Source: Larix sibirica
Taxonomy: Eukaryota > Streptophyta > Pinopsida > Pinales > Pinaceae
Assembly: GCA_004151065.3 (NCBI GenBank)
Contig: NWUY0300014687.1
Span: forward strand, 12,257-30,560
Direction of reading: 5' to 3'
DNA: 18,304 nt
Positions 1 to 8,338 of the stretch are shown here, piece after piece (within the stretch, counting starts at the first letter, position 1; the number at the start of each line of letters is the position of its first letter). The position numbers and the translations under genes were made by a program. The notes under the pieces were generated by a model. That model was not told the origin of the DNA, did no database searches, and worked only from the letters and a program-made list of their open reading frames with translations.

Positions 1-367
1 GTTAGAGAATTTAGTTTTTTGGGTAAAGAATAATCCCAATGTTATGGTTGATTTTTCTCATTCGAAACACTATTTGGATGTTGGTCAATAGGAAGTGCTT
101 TATGGTTCTTCTCGAGACGGAAGCAGTTTACAGGTGTAGGTTCGATTATCAGATTGCACCATTGTTGGTCTTCTTGAGCACAACTGCTTTCCTTTGGGTC
201 GGACATATGGGATTGTTGAGGAGGGTATGGCGCATCCAGATGTCCCTTCTCTCTCAAAGAGGGATCTAAATGTTGATCGAGCTCGAGCTCACCAAAAATT
301 AAAGTTTGAAAAAGTGAGAAAAGGCGCACCTAAGAATCACCCAAAGGAAAGAAATAAATCAAAATAG
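1..367 (+). pseudogene. LINE ORF1 fragment: degraded zinc-knuckle region and basic tail
   Basis: This is a piece of an RNA-binding ORF1 protein of a plant LINE. Reading the plus strand in two frames gives VLYGSSRDGSSLQV and then FDYQIAP. That matches the DG...Q.FDY...PF layout that precedes the CCHC knuckle in the DUF4283/zf-CCHC_4 family. The knuckle at about 160-190 is ruined by a stop where a cysteine codon would be and by small indels. From about 188 one clean frame runs to the TAG at 365-367 and encodes a Lys/Arg-rich stretch (KLKFEKVRKGAPKNHPKERN), typical of an ORF1 tail. One in-frame stop occurs near 90-100. The assignment is moderately sure because no full domain survives. The 76-residue ORF starting at 39 covers only part of it and is not a gene on its own. 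Confidence 0.6.
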
Positions 368-1369
368 GTAAAGGAAAGTTCATAATATCATCGAATGGGG
401 GAAATTCAAAAAGATATAAGGGAGCAACAGTCGACTGGGAGCTTAGTTTAAAAACCAGCTGTCCATCTCCAAGAGAAAATTCATTCATCAACTTACTATG
501 CTGAGGGTTAGAAGTAAAACCCCCCTCAAAATTCAACAAGGGATCAGAGACAGATGATTCTACCAAATTTCCATCCAAAGTAGAACAATCAATAGAGGGT
601 AAATGTCTAACCGAATTAAAACCAACATCCCCCCTTTCCACATTCTCCACCTTATTCGAGACATTTAAGGATTCCATAGTTTCTCCATTAGAAAGAAATT
701 TCAAGAGAACAAGAATATTTTTATAGAACTTACCCAGAAAACTCGAAGCCGAGGCCGATTCCAAAGGAATTGGGAAATGAAAACCTGAATCCAACTCGTC
801 TAATTCGTCATGGGAATTGGGATCCCGCAACTCTTCATTAATAGCCCTGAATGGATTATTTTGACAATTAGTTATGGGATGAACCGTTTCACGGCATCGG
901 TGACACCGAAATTGGACTTTCCAGTAGTATAGATGCTGGAAAAAGGATCCACATTCCCAAATGACTTCCAAGTCCTCTGGTAACCTGTCTGAAACATCCA
1001 TTTCCACCAGCATTTTAGGGACTTTTCTATCTGACGCCAACACATATTCATCTTCCATAAGATAAAATTCCCAATTGATTCCGTCATTGCCATAAAACCT
1101 TTCAAACACCAACAATGGAGTAGGAAACCCAACAGGATCACCCAAAGATGACGCTTCACCAACTTCTCCTTCCAAGGATCAAACCTTAGATGCCATCGGG
1201 TCAAAACTAGCGAACCACATCCAATTACCCAAAATATCTCTTTGATCTCCTGTCTATCTTCTTCTGAGAGAAACTGGAAGCACACCCATCCATTCATAAG
1301 CGTTAAAACCCTTGGAACATGCACAATAATGGGTTTCCACTTAATTATGATCCAATTCAGAATTTCCAA
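330..1369 (-). pseudogene. LINE ORF1 block (DUF4283 plus intact CCHC knuckle), inverted inside the plus-strand LINE
   Basis: This is part of a plant LINE ORF1 protein, which binds element RNA. Read from 1369 downward, the DUF4283 section has GWVCFQFLSEEDR, then GCGSLVLTRWHLRFDPWKEK and HLWVILLGF. A frameshift near 1060, just after SIGNF, moves the frame to LMEDEYVLASDRKVPKMLVE. The CCHC zinc knuckle at 864-905 reads CHRCRETVHPITNC, a complete CX2CX4HX4C with all four ligands. An acidic tail of about 180 residues follows and ends at a stop at 330. This copy has fewer stops than the other ORF1 copies here. Its orientation opposes its neighbours on both sides, so it was inserted into or inverted within the plus-strand element. 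There is no poly(T) at its left edge to support a simple retrotransposition event. Confidence 0.82.
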
Positions 1370-1370
1370 T

Positions 1371-1738
1371 TGAGAAAGCTTGATATACTCGAACCTTTGT
1401 CTACCACTATGGTTGTTGATTCGACCCTATATTTCAAGGAGGTTTTGTCCAAAGACCCTATTCCTATTTTTTAAGTTCCCTCTGGGGAAAAAAATGACTC
1501 TATACCTATCTCGTCTATTCGCTCGATGAATGTTACCACTAGAAAACCAAAAAAGGGTAAGAAAGGGAAGAATAATAGTTTGGAAGCTTTGGTTTATGGC
1601 TGTGATGAATTAAATTTTATTAATCCTAAAGTTTCCTCCTTGATGGATAAGGGTTTGGATAAGGAATCTAGTTCTCCTTCTGGTGCCAATTGTGGGGCTC
1701 TTAGAGCAAGTATACCCCAGAGAAAAGTTCCCCAATGA
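1371..1738 (+). pseudogene. LINE ORF1 C-terminal tail, ending in an ATGA overlap with ORF2
   Basis: One frame runs from about 1379 to the TGA at 1736-1738 with a single internal stop, TAA at 1472-1474. It encodes a low-complexity tail with a basic cluster (RKPKKGKKGKNN at about 1541-1576), as in LINE ORF1 C-termini. The longest open stretch starts at ATG 1526, but upstream coding in the same frame shows that this is not the original start. The tail continues the plus-strand ORF1 of 1-367 across the inverted block. The stop overlaps the ORF2 start codon as ATGA (1735-1738). Confidence 0.6.
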
Positions 1739-3028
1739 ACCTTATCTCCTTCAATATTTGTGGGCTAGGTGTTTCCCCCAAAAGAGCTACTCTCAAGAGA
1801 ATTTTGGAGTTGGTTCGCCCGGATATCTTACTGTTACAAGAAACTATAACCTTTTCCCTTAATGCTTGTGATTTTTTTCCTAAAAATCAAACCTATGAGG
1901 AAGTGTTGTGATTTGGATGCTAATGGATTATTGGGTGGGTTAGTTTTGGCTTGGAATCTAGCTATGGCTAATTTCAAGTCCTTTTTCAATGTTGTAGGTT
2001 TACTTGTGGAGGGTAAAATAAGAGGGTTGGAAAAAACTGTTAGAATAATAATTGTGTATGGTACTTATAATCAAAGATAGGAATTCTGGGATTTTGTTAA
2101 TCAATCGGGGCTATTATTTGACCATTCCCATATTCTAGTCGGGGATCTAAATCTTAATTTGTCTTCAGCTGAGATCTGGGGTGCTGGGAATGTTAATGAT
2201 CCTCTAGCAGGATATTTCAGAGCCCTTTTTGAGAATGCTAACTTAGTCGATATTTCCCCCAATAATTTGGTTCCTACTTGGTCAAATGGGCGTACTAGAT
2301 CTGCGAGCATTGCTAAGAGACTTGACAGGTTTTTGATGTCTGAGGCCATGTGTGATGCTATGGGTCATTATAGATCCCGGTCTATTTCATATGGTGCTTC
2401 AGATCACAAAGCAATTTTTTTGCAACTAGATTTTGATAAGAGTTTTATTCGTTATCCCTTTAAATTCAACCATTGTTGGTTGGAGGACCCTACTTTATTC
2501 TCTACGATTAAGGAAAATTGGCCATCTTATTTCTAGTCGGTTTATTTACCTCCAATGCTTGGTTTGGTCAAGAAGTTGTCTCTGCTGAAAAATGATGTAG
2601 TAAAGTGGGAAAAAGAAAAAAAATAAGAGAATTCTAAAGATTTGTTGCAGATCAAATTGGAGATTGAAGAATTATCTGGTCTTCTAGATAATGAAATTTT
2701 TTTGGTCCAAAGGAAAGAGAGTTTAATTGGTTTGGAATCTCAAAAGGATAGGATCCTGAAATAGGATGAAGAAACTTGGAGGTTAAAAATCCATGCAATG
2801 TGGCTTGAAGCTGGAGATAATAACACAAAAGTTTTCCATCATTTTTCCAATCAAAGAAGGATAAATAATGCAATTTGGGATCTGAAGGATTCCAATGGAG
2901 ACACTTTAACGAATTAGAGATCATTAAAGGATGTTGTTGTCCTTCATTTCAAGGAGATCTACAATCAAGGCAATGCTTCCAACCTGGAAGAACAACTTAG
3001 AGTTCTGAAAAACTACCCTAGATTTTTC
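1735..3028 (+). pseudogene. LINE ORF2: APE-type endonuclease and linker, no reverse transcriptase
   Basis: This is the N-terminal part of a LINE ORF2 protein, whose endonuclease nicks target DNA and primes reverse transcription. ATG 1735 begins MNLISFNICGLG, the usual LINE endonuclease start, with catalytic Glu in LLQET (Glu codon 1840-1842). A frameshift in the T-rich run near 1875 moves the reading to a second frame with GGLVLAWN. GDLN follows at 2141-2152, then LDRFLMSE, and SDH at 2399-2407. These match the conserved Glu, GD.N and SDH elements of the fold. A TAG at 2078-2080 interrupts the endonuclease and another follows at about 2534. The linker contains WRLKIHAMWLEAGDNNTKVF, the conserved segment before LINE reverse transcriptase. 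More stops occur at about 2622, 2762 and 2917. The gene ends at 3028 before RT motif 1. Confidence 0.88.
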
Positions 3029-3029
3029 N
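3029..3029. other. Ambiguous base at an orientation breakpoint
   Basis: The only N in the window sits where plus-strand ORF2 linker coding meets minus-strand reverse transcriptase coding. On the minus strand the reading RPISLCN continues up to this base and then stops resembling RT. It may mark an assembly join, a heterozygous base, or simply a low-quality call at a true rearrangement point. Confidence 0.9.
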
Positions 3030-4613
3030 CATTACACAAAGAGATAGGCCTGAACTTACCTGGCTGCATTGGGTTATCTTCCTTTGGAATGAGGGTTATG
3101 AAGGTTTCCCTCAAAGCTGGGAGAACATCCAGGCGTTGTCTAGATTCTTCAATGGCTTCCCAGGCATCCTATTGCACTATCTTCCAATAATGATGGTAGA
3201 AGTCTGTTGTGAACCCATCCGTCCCCGGGGATTTTCCCACTGGCATTTCCATGGCTACTTCAGTGAATTCTTCCATGCTTATGGGCCGCAACAGACTGTC
3301 ATTTTGTTCTTTTTAAACCAAGGATGGTATGTTTTGAAGTATATAATCCAAGGCCCTTTCCCTGGATATGTTGTCCTGCATGAGGAGTTTATTGTAGATG
3401 GTAACCATTTATTCTACAATCTCATATTGCTTGGTTAGTTTATGCCCCCTCTCTGAGTGGAGCAGAGATATTCTATTGCGAGCTCTGCACTGTACCATGG
3501 AATCATGAAATAATTTTGTGTTGCGCTCACCCTCCTTCAGCCATCTTATTCTATATTTTTTCCACCATAGGATTTCTTCCTAATCTAGTCTTTGGTTTAT
3601 TTATTGCTAGAGTTGTTTTTCTCTTTGCAAGAGGCCTTTAGAGTGTCCCCCTGAGATGGATTCCTGTTAGACTAATTCCATTTCTTCCTCCATATTTTTC
3701 CTTGCTTCGAAGATGTTGCTAAAGACCTCCTTGTTCCAAGATTTTAGTTTTCCCTTGATCCATTTTAGTTTCTGTTGAATCTTATACATTTTCGAGACCC
3801 TATGCTATGATGCTTTCTCCTACCACTGCATGAGGGTCTCCATGAAGGCCGGATGGTCTAACCAAAATTTCTCAAATCTGAATGGGCAATTGTAGGAAGT
3901 GGTGTAATCATCAACCTCTTGGCCGATGGACCAGTGATCCGATCCTGTCCCTAGAAGAATGGATGAGTCGATGGTGGATTTGGAACACAATAAGTTGGTT
4001 GATAAGATGAATCTATTCAATCTCGAGGCTACTTGATTCACCCCCCCTTTTGTTGTTCCATGTGTGCATTCCATTCTTGGGTTTAATGTCCACACGATCC
4101 AAGGCAGTGATAAGTGGACAGAAGGCTCGACAAGTAGCGTCAAGATGATTGATTCCCCCTTCTTCTATAAAGTGGAGAGCACCAGGTTAAAGTCCCCCCT
4201 AAAATCCACACTGCCTCATGGACCATAGGTTTGAGATGAGATAGGGAGGATATCATTTTTTTTTTGTTGACTTGAGTAGAGGTCCCATAGACATTGGTTA
4301 GGGTACCAACAAAATCTGAGATGGGTAGGAAGAAGGAAGCGAATAAGGCGAAGGGGGTGGAAAATAAATTAGACAATTGAATAAGATTGGGGTCCCATAA
4401 AATGGCTATACCCCTTGCTACTCCCGCCACATCAGTGGCCATCGCCTGACATCCTTTCCAACATAGCTTAGAAAAGGTTTGAAGGGAGTCAGTGGAACAT
4501 TTTGTTTCTTGAAGAAAACAAACAATGGGCTTTTCCTTAAGGAGTTTGGATCTTAGAGTTCTTCTTTTGCTCTTTCCTCCTAGACCTCTGATGCTCCACA
4601 ATATTATTTCCAT
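3030..4613 (-). pseudogene. LINE B ORF2: endonuclease, linker and N-terminal reverse transcriptase
   Basis: ATG 4613 begins MEIILWSIRGLGGKSKRRTL, the endonuclease N-terminus, followed by FLQETKCS with the catalytic Glu, a degenerate GG.AILW, and NVYG. A one-base loss in the G tract at 4194-4199 breaks the frame at the GGDFN motif. A second shift follows at the G7 tract 4041-4047, and the next frame has GGVNQVASRLNRFILSTNLL and SDHW (SDH at 3934-3942). From about 3850 to 3030 one frame holds with many stops. It shows WLKEGERNTKLFH (pre-RT segment), GKSPGTDGF (RT motif) and FITLIPKE..., ending at RPISLCN. Most stops sit where Gln or Trp would be expected. The family and protein identity are clear, and the copy is plainly dead. 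Confidence 0.88.
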
Positions 4614-4824
4614 TGATAATATATTAATATAGAGGAGGGAGGGACTATATCCAGTCCAAGAACGATCTATAATTACCTGCTGCTATTAGATGCTCGCCTA
4701 GTTTTGCTAGCCTTTGTTGGTTCGTTTTCCTACCTCTCTTCATTTCCCTCTTAACGCCCATTGGATTATGTGGATTTTGTGAACCTTGGATTTCTTGTTG
4801 GCTGCCTTACTCATCCTTTGTTCC
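4614..4824 (-). other. LINE B spacer between ORF1 and ORF2
   Basis: About 210 bp separate the stop of the last ORF1 frame (4825) from the ORF2 ATG (4613). Minus-strand reading gives short Lys/Arg-rich fragments such as KAANKKSKVHKIH with several stops. This may be a degraded basic ORF1 tail that originally ran closer to ORF2. I see no other gene here. Confidence 0.5.
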
Positions 4825-6132
4825 CTAGTGGGTGGAGTGAGTATCTATTTCCTTCTGAAGAGATTTTCTTATGAGTGATATGTGCGGTGGGGGGATGGCC
4901 GTCAAGTCCCCCCACTTGCATGATTCCACGATTTTCTGGATCTTTTGATCTGTAATACCCGTTTCCCCTTCCTCCTCATTAGTTGGCATTGCTTCTATGT
5001 CTCCCATAGTTATATCTTCTGTGGGTTCTATCTTCCTCCTCTTAGCCACTTATGTTTCTGTTTACCCCTGCTTGGGGTTTGCGTCGACTAGTTCCTTCTC
5101 TTGGTCTCCTTCTTATTGCATGTCCTGATCTTCGAGGGCCACACACCGATTGGAGGTATTGAATTCTTTGCCAGGGTTCTTGGCTGTTTCTTTAGGCACA
5201 TTCTTCAATCTTCTTCTTATTGTGACAAATCCATCTGAGGAGGGTTGGGTTGACTATGTGGGATGATTATGGGATGGTGCCATTGGGAAGTCCTTGAACA
5301 TGTGTTCATATTCATGGAATCATTGACATCTGAAGGGGAGGTGTTCGTAGTCCATGGTTTGAACCCATGCCTCGTCTTGGAAGATCAGGAAGATTGCTTC
5401 CAGTAGAGGCTTGGAGGCATTCATGTTAACACAGATTCGAGTGAAAGGAGGTGTATTTGGATCACTTTGTTGTTTATGAGATCTTTATGTATTTTCCCAA
5501 AAATTTTCCTATGCCCATTAATATTACTTCCTCTCAGTATTCATGTGGTAGAGAATAGATCCCGACCCAGACCAGGACTTCTGAGAAGTATTCTTGCTCG
5601 GGACTGAAGTTCTCCTTCCAATGTCTCATGAAGAGCCCTGTATTGTTGAAGAAGTACGGCCCTTGGTTGACTATTCGTTCCTGACCTTCTGGGTTGGAGA
5701 AGATTGCTATGAAAAATCCTTTGGATCCTATATTTAAGTCTATCTTCCCTTTGGGTTTTCATTTGTGCGAGATCTATCCTTGGAGAGCTCTTTCATTTGA
5801 CCAAAAGCCCATGAATTTGCATATTAATGCATGATCCCTCATGTACTGCCTATAAAATCCTATCCTATTGAAAGTGACTTCCAGGTTGGGGATACTATCC
5901 CTCTTTGGGAGGCAATTGATACTTTTATTCTTTGTTGGGTTTTGCTGGGTTTCGAGCTCCTCTTCGTGGTTCTGTTGCGCGTGCTTTTTATCATTCGGCT
6001 GATCGTTACTTGTGTTTCTGTTTTCCATGGACTTTCCAAAGGAGGCACTATGAAGCTACCCATTAGATGACGAGGGTTGCATCACTACTTGACGGAGGAG
6101 GGGGCTCTGCCCCCTCCAGGCGTCCTAGCCAT
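4825..6132 (-). pseudogene. LINE B ORF1: DUF4283 and degraded CCHC knuckle
   Basis: This is an RNA-binding ORF1 protein of a plant LINE. A probable original start at 6132 reads MARTPGGGRAPSSVK and is soon interrupted by TAG TGA. After a frame change the N-terminus from 6028 is polar and Gln-rich. DUF4283 follows with FMGFWSNERAL, KPKGKIDLNIGSKGFFIAIF, QGPYFFNNTGLFMRHWKENF and VWVGIYSLPHEY. Several stops fall at expected Trp codons (near 5760, 5747 and 5531). After another shift comes FTRICVNMN and then the knuckle at 5287-5328, reading CQ*FHEYEHMFKDF: cysteines two and three have become Phe and a stop has entered, while the first Cys and a His remain. The C-terminus (5049-4825) ends KWGDLTAIPPPHISLIRKSL. 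The same domain order is seen in LINE C, so the two belong to one family. Confidence 0.85.
6097..6117. repeat. Perfect 9-bp inverted repeat with 3-base loop
   Basis: GGAGGGGGC (6097-6105), TCT, then GCCCCCTCC (6109-6117) can form a GC-rich hairpin. It lies at the very start of LINE B ORF1, where the minus strand encodes PGGGRAPS. It may be only a by-product of Gly- and Pro-rich coding, or an RNA structure near the element's start codon. Confidence 0.85.
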
Positions 6133-6190
6133 GAGGCTAAGGTCGAAGATAGGGTGAACCATAATGCATAAAAACTAGGGTTTCATGAAC

Positions 6191-6789
6191 CGCTCCCCAA
6201 AATTTAAATCTCTTAACTTATAGACATATGCCTCTATTATATATTTACATGTTCTTTTAAATACTAAATCAATAGATAAAAGATAAAAGAAGATCTTGGA
6301 AATCCTTGTGAAGAGGATTTGTAAAAGATAAAGAAGATCTTTTAGTTATTTTCCATGAAGTTTTTGCTCTCTATAAAGAGTTTTCTAGTGAGTATAATGT
6401 AGTAGTGTAAAAGGAAGTAAGTTGTATTAAGAGAATCGTAGTGGTAATGATTTTTCAATTTGAATTTACTTTATTGGAAATATTATATCCATTATTAGAA
6501 TTATTTTTCACATTTATTTAGATGGCATTTCTGATCAAAGGATTCCTAATGCCTTGGTGAAACCATACTTAGATCATTGTGATCTTATTGAGCATCTCCA
6601 TTAAAGCATGATGAATGAGTTTCATGTTCAAACTATCCATTTGAGTTGGTGCAAATGATCATATTCAAGGAAAATTCAATTAATCATATGAAGAGGAAGC
6701 ATCATGGTTGAGTTACCCTTCTATCCTTGAACTTTGTGGCCAAAGCTTCCAAGGGGAAGCACTTCTTATGCACCTAAACACCACATTTT
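6191..6789. other. About 600 bp without a recognisable gene
   Basis: This is AT-rich sequence. Two near-copies of AAAGAAGATCTT lie at about 6285-6340. One plus-strand stretch at about 6672-6770 (SYEEEASWLSYPSILELCGQ) faintly resembles the C-terminal end of a Ty3/Gypsy polyprotein, but it is too short and too degraded to call. Confidence 0.4.
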
Positions 6790-7190
6790 ATGTATGCATG
6801 CAAATATATGGTTATGAACTATTTATAGATAAGTTTGTCATTTTACAATAATGTTTTAGTTTTTATTTATTTAATATTTTGTACCATACCAATTATGTTA
6901 CATAAGATTTTAAATAGATAATTAATATGTTTAGAATTAATTAGCCAAATAAAAGTATAATTACCTTACAAATATAATATGGACCACAAATCCGAGTTTT
7001 AGTTCCTCTTTTCTATAGAATAAAGGAGGTTTCTCACTATCTTTGTATCGTTATTTTATTTTCAATCAATGAAATATTGTTATTCATTTCATTCTGTGTT
7101 GGAGAAGTCTTCTTTCATCTTTTCATTCTACCTTGGGTGTGAAGTGTCTTTAATCCTTTATTCTTTATCTTACTACTATCAACAATTGGT
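6790..7190 (+). mobile_element. Possible LTR end of an unidentified LTR retrotransposon
   Basis: The stretch 6960-7190 has LTR-like composition. There is a TATA-like CTATAGAATAAAGG near 7014, then a T-rich run with TCAATCAATGAAATATTG, which resembles U5/polyadenylation sequence. It ends in ATCAACA, followed directly by ATTGGTGCATTGGTAG, which resembles the segment after a plant 5' LTR. No matching second LTR or terminal TG partner was found, so the left limit is a guess. It could equally be unrelated AT-rich DNA. Confidence 0.25.
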
Positions 7191-8080
7191 GCATTGGTAG
7201 TGTCTATTTTGGTTATAGAGACATGAGCAATGCAACAGAGATTTAATACCCATTAATTAACCATGCCATCACATTTTCATGTATAAACCAGTTTAATTTT
7301 AACTTATAAGTCATAATAAGCAATATTTATGATTACAAACTTTAACATTTGGAATGGCGTGAGGAATTAAGTGATCCTAGAACACAAGGATTTGTGCCCA
7401 ATCTCAAGGTGTGTGCATTTTATGACAATTTTTTCCTTGTCACCATTACTCCCAATCACATTGATTAGTTCACAAGTATTGACTTTACTAGTCTCTCTCT
7501 AACCAAGGGGGCTCTTAAAATCATGTATGGCTCAACGAGTGCCCAAAGATAGATCATTTGATTTGAACTCATCTTTGGTTCCACCTAACAACATTGTCAC
7601 TGGAAACAAGGAAAACAATAGTCTCCCTAGAGAAACCCTAAAAAATTAAGTTCAAAGGTTTATCACAAGGTAGTGGCAATCATCGTAAGGAGGCCTTGTT
7701 GAAATTTATGCTTCTAAATATGAAACAATTTGTGAAACTTGTATAAAATACTCATTATAGTGAAACTTGTATTTTGTAAGGAGGCCTTGTTTGAGGAGTT
7801 TTCAAATGATTAAAGCACTTAGATTTATTGCATTCCGTGGTTGCATTTGCTCAACCTTGACATATAGTTTTGGGCCTTCCTCATATGTATGGGATTCATA
7901 TGGCATGAACTAAATAGGCTCTTTAACCTGCATTCCCATAAGAGAGTCGATCTCAAAATTTACCTTATGTCCAAGGACTTAAAAGAGTTCATCCTTATCT
8001 AATTTAGGGTTAAAAATATTAATTAGCCGAGTTTTTCTATGAAAATTCCCAACATTTACTTAAGTATCAAACTCCAAACC
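7191..8080. other. About 890 bp without a recognisable gene
   Basis: I read both strands and found only short open stretches with no familiar motif. The plus strand near 7590-7650 reads LVPPNNIVTGNKENNSLPRE before stopping, which is not enough to identify a protein. GGAGGCCTTGTT occurs twice (about 7690 and 7780), a small local repeat. Confidence 0.5.
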
Positions 8081-8338
8081 ATAATATCTATTATTTCCTT
8101 TTATGTTCCACCGATGCATAATATCTATTATTACCTTTTATGCTCCATTGATGCATGCAAATACCTTTCATTAATTGTGTAGGTTTACCCAATGGAAGGG
8201 CCCAATTAGAACTTATTATTGCCTTTTATGTTCCACCAATGCATAATATCTATTATTACCTTTTATGCTCCATTGATGCATGCAAATGCCTTTCATTAAT
8301 TGTGTAGGTTTACCCAATGGAAGGGCCCAATTAAAACT
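8081..8338. repeat. Nested tandem duplication (125-bp unit containing a 37-bp unit)
   Basis: Two near-identical copies of a 125-bp unit lie head to tail, starting at about 8097 and 8222, with only about three to four differences over the second copy. Inside, a 37-bp motif beginning ATAATATCTATTATT occurs at 8081 and 8118, again at 8243, and partially before 8243. Small internal duplications therefore came first and the larger one later. No coding function is visible. Confidence 0.9.

Larger units (their letters stand above)
1..3028 (+). mobile_element. Plus-strand L1-type LINE remnant, interrupted and 3'-truncated
   Basis: This is a plant non-LTR retrotransposon read left to right. It comprises an ORF1 zinc-knuckle region and basic tail (1-367), an ORF1 C-terminus (1371-1738), and ORF2 endonuclease plus linker (1735-3028). 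A minus-strand ORF1 block (about 368-1369) separates the two ORF1 pieces. The 5' end lies outside the window. The right end stops abruptly before any reverse transcriptase motif, at the N at 3029, where a minus-strand LINE begins. No 3' UTR, poly(A) or target-site duplication is visible. The family assignment rests on the EN motifs QET, GDLN and SDH and on the ORF1 knuckle context. Confidence 0.82.
3030..6190 (-). mobile_element. LINE B: minus-strand L1-type LINE, 5' part preserved, truncated inside reverse transcriptase
   Basis: The element is read right to left. A probable 5' UTR lies around 6190-6133, ORF1 at about 6132-4825, a spacer of about 210 bp, and ORF2 at 4613-3030. It stops after the first RT motifs, at RPISLCN, so the catalytic YADD region, the 3' UTR and the tail are missing. 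No target-site duplication can be tested because the 3' end is gone. The 5' limit of 6190 is approximate. Confidence 0.82.

Noticed and set aside
42-329. 95-codon minus-strand ORF at the left edge
   Set aside because: It is antisense to the plus-strand LINE ORF1 tail, which has a recognisable family pattern; this ORF has none.
2101-2349. 82-codon minus-strand ORF
   Set aside because: Antisense shadow of the LINE endonuclease (GDLN to LDRFLMSE region).
2652-2924. 90-codon minus-strand ORF
   Set aside because: Antisense shadow of the ORF2 linker with WLEAGDNNTK on the plus strand.
3136-3438. 100-codon plus-strand ORF
   Set aside because: Antisense shadow of the LINE B reverse transcriptase start (GKSPGTDGF on the minus strand).
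5541-5762. 73-codon minus-strand ORF in a different frame from DUF4283
   Set aside because: The true ORF1 frame here reads KPKGKIDLNIGSKGFF with stops; this open frame is an out-of-frame shadow.
5831-6070. 79-codon plus-strand hydrophobic ORF
   Set aside because: Antisense to the polar N-terminus of LINE B ORF1; the hydrophobic character comes from reading polar codons in reverse.
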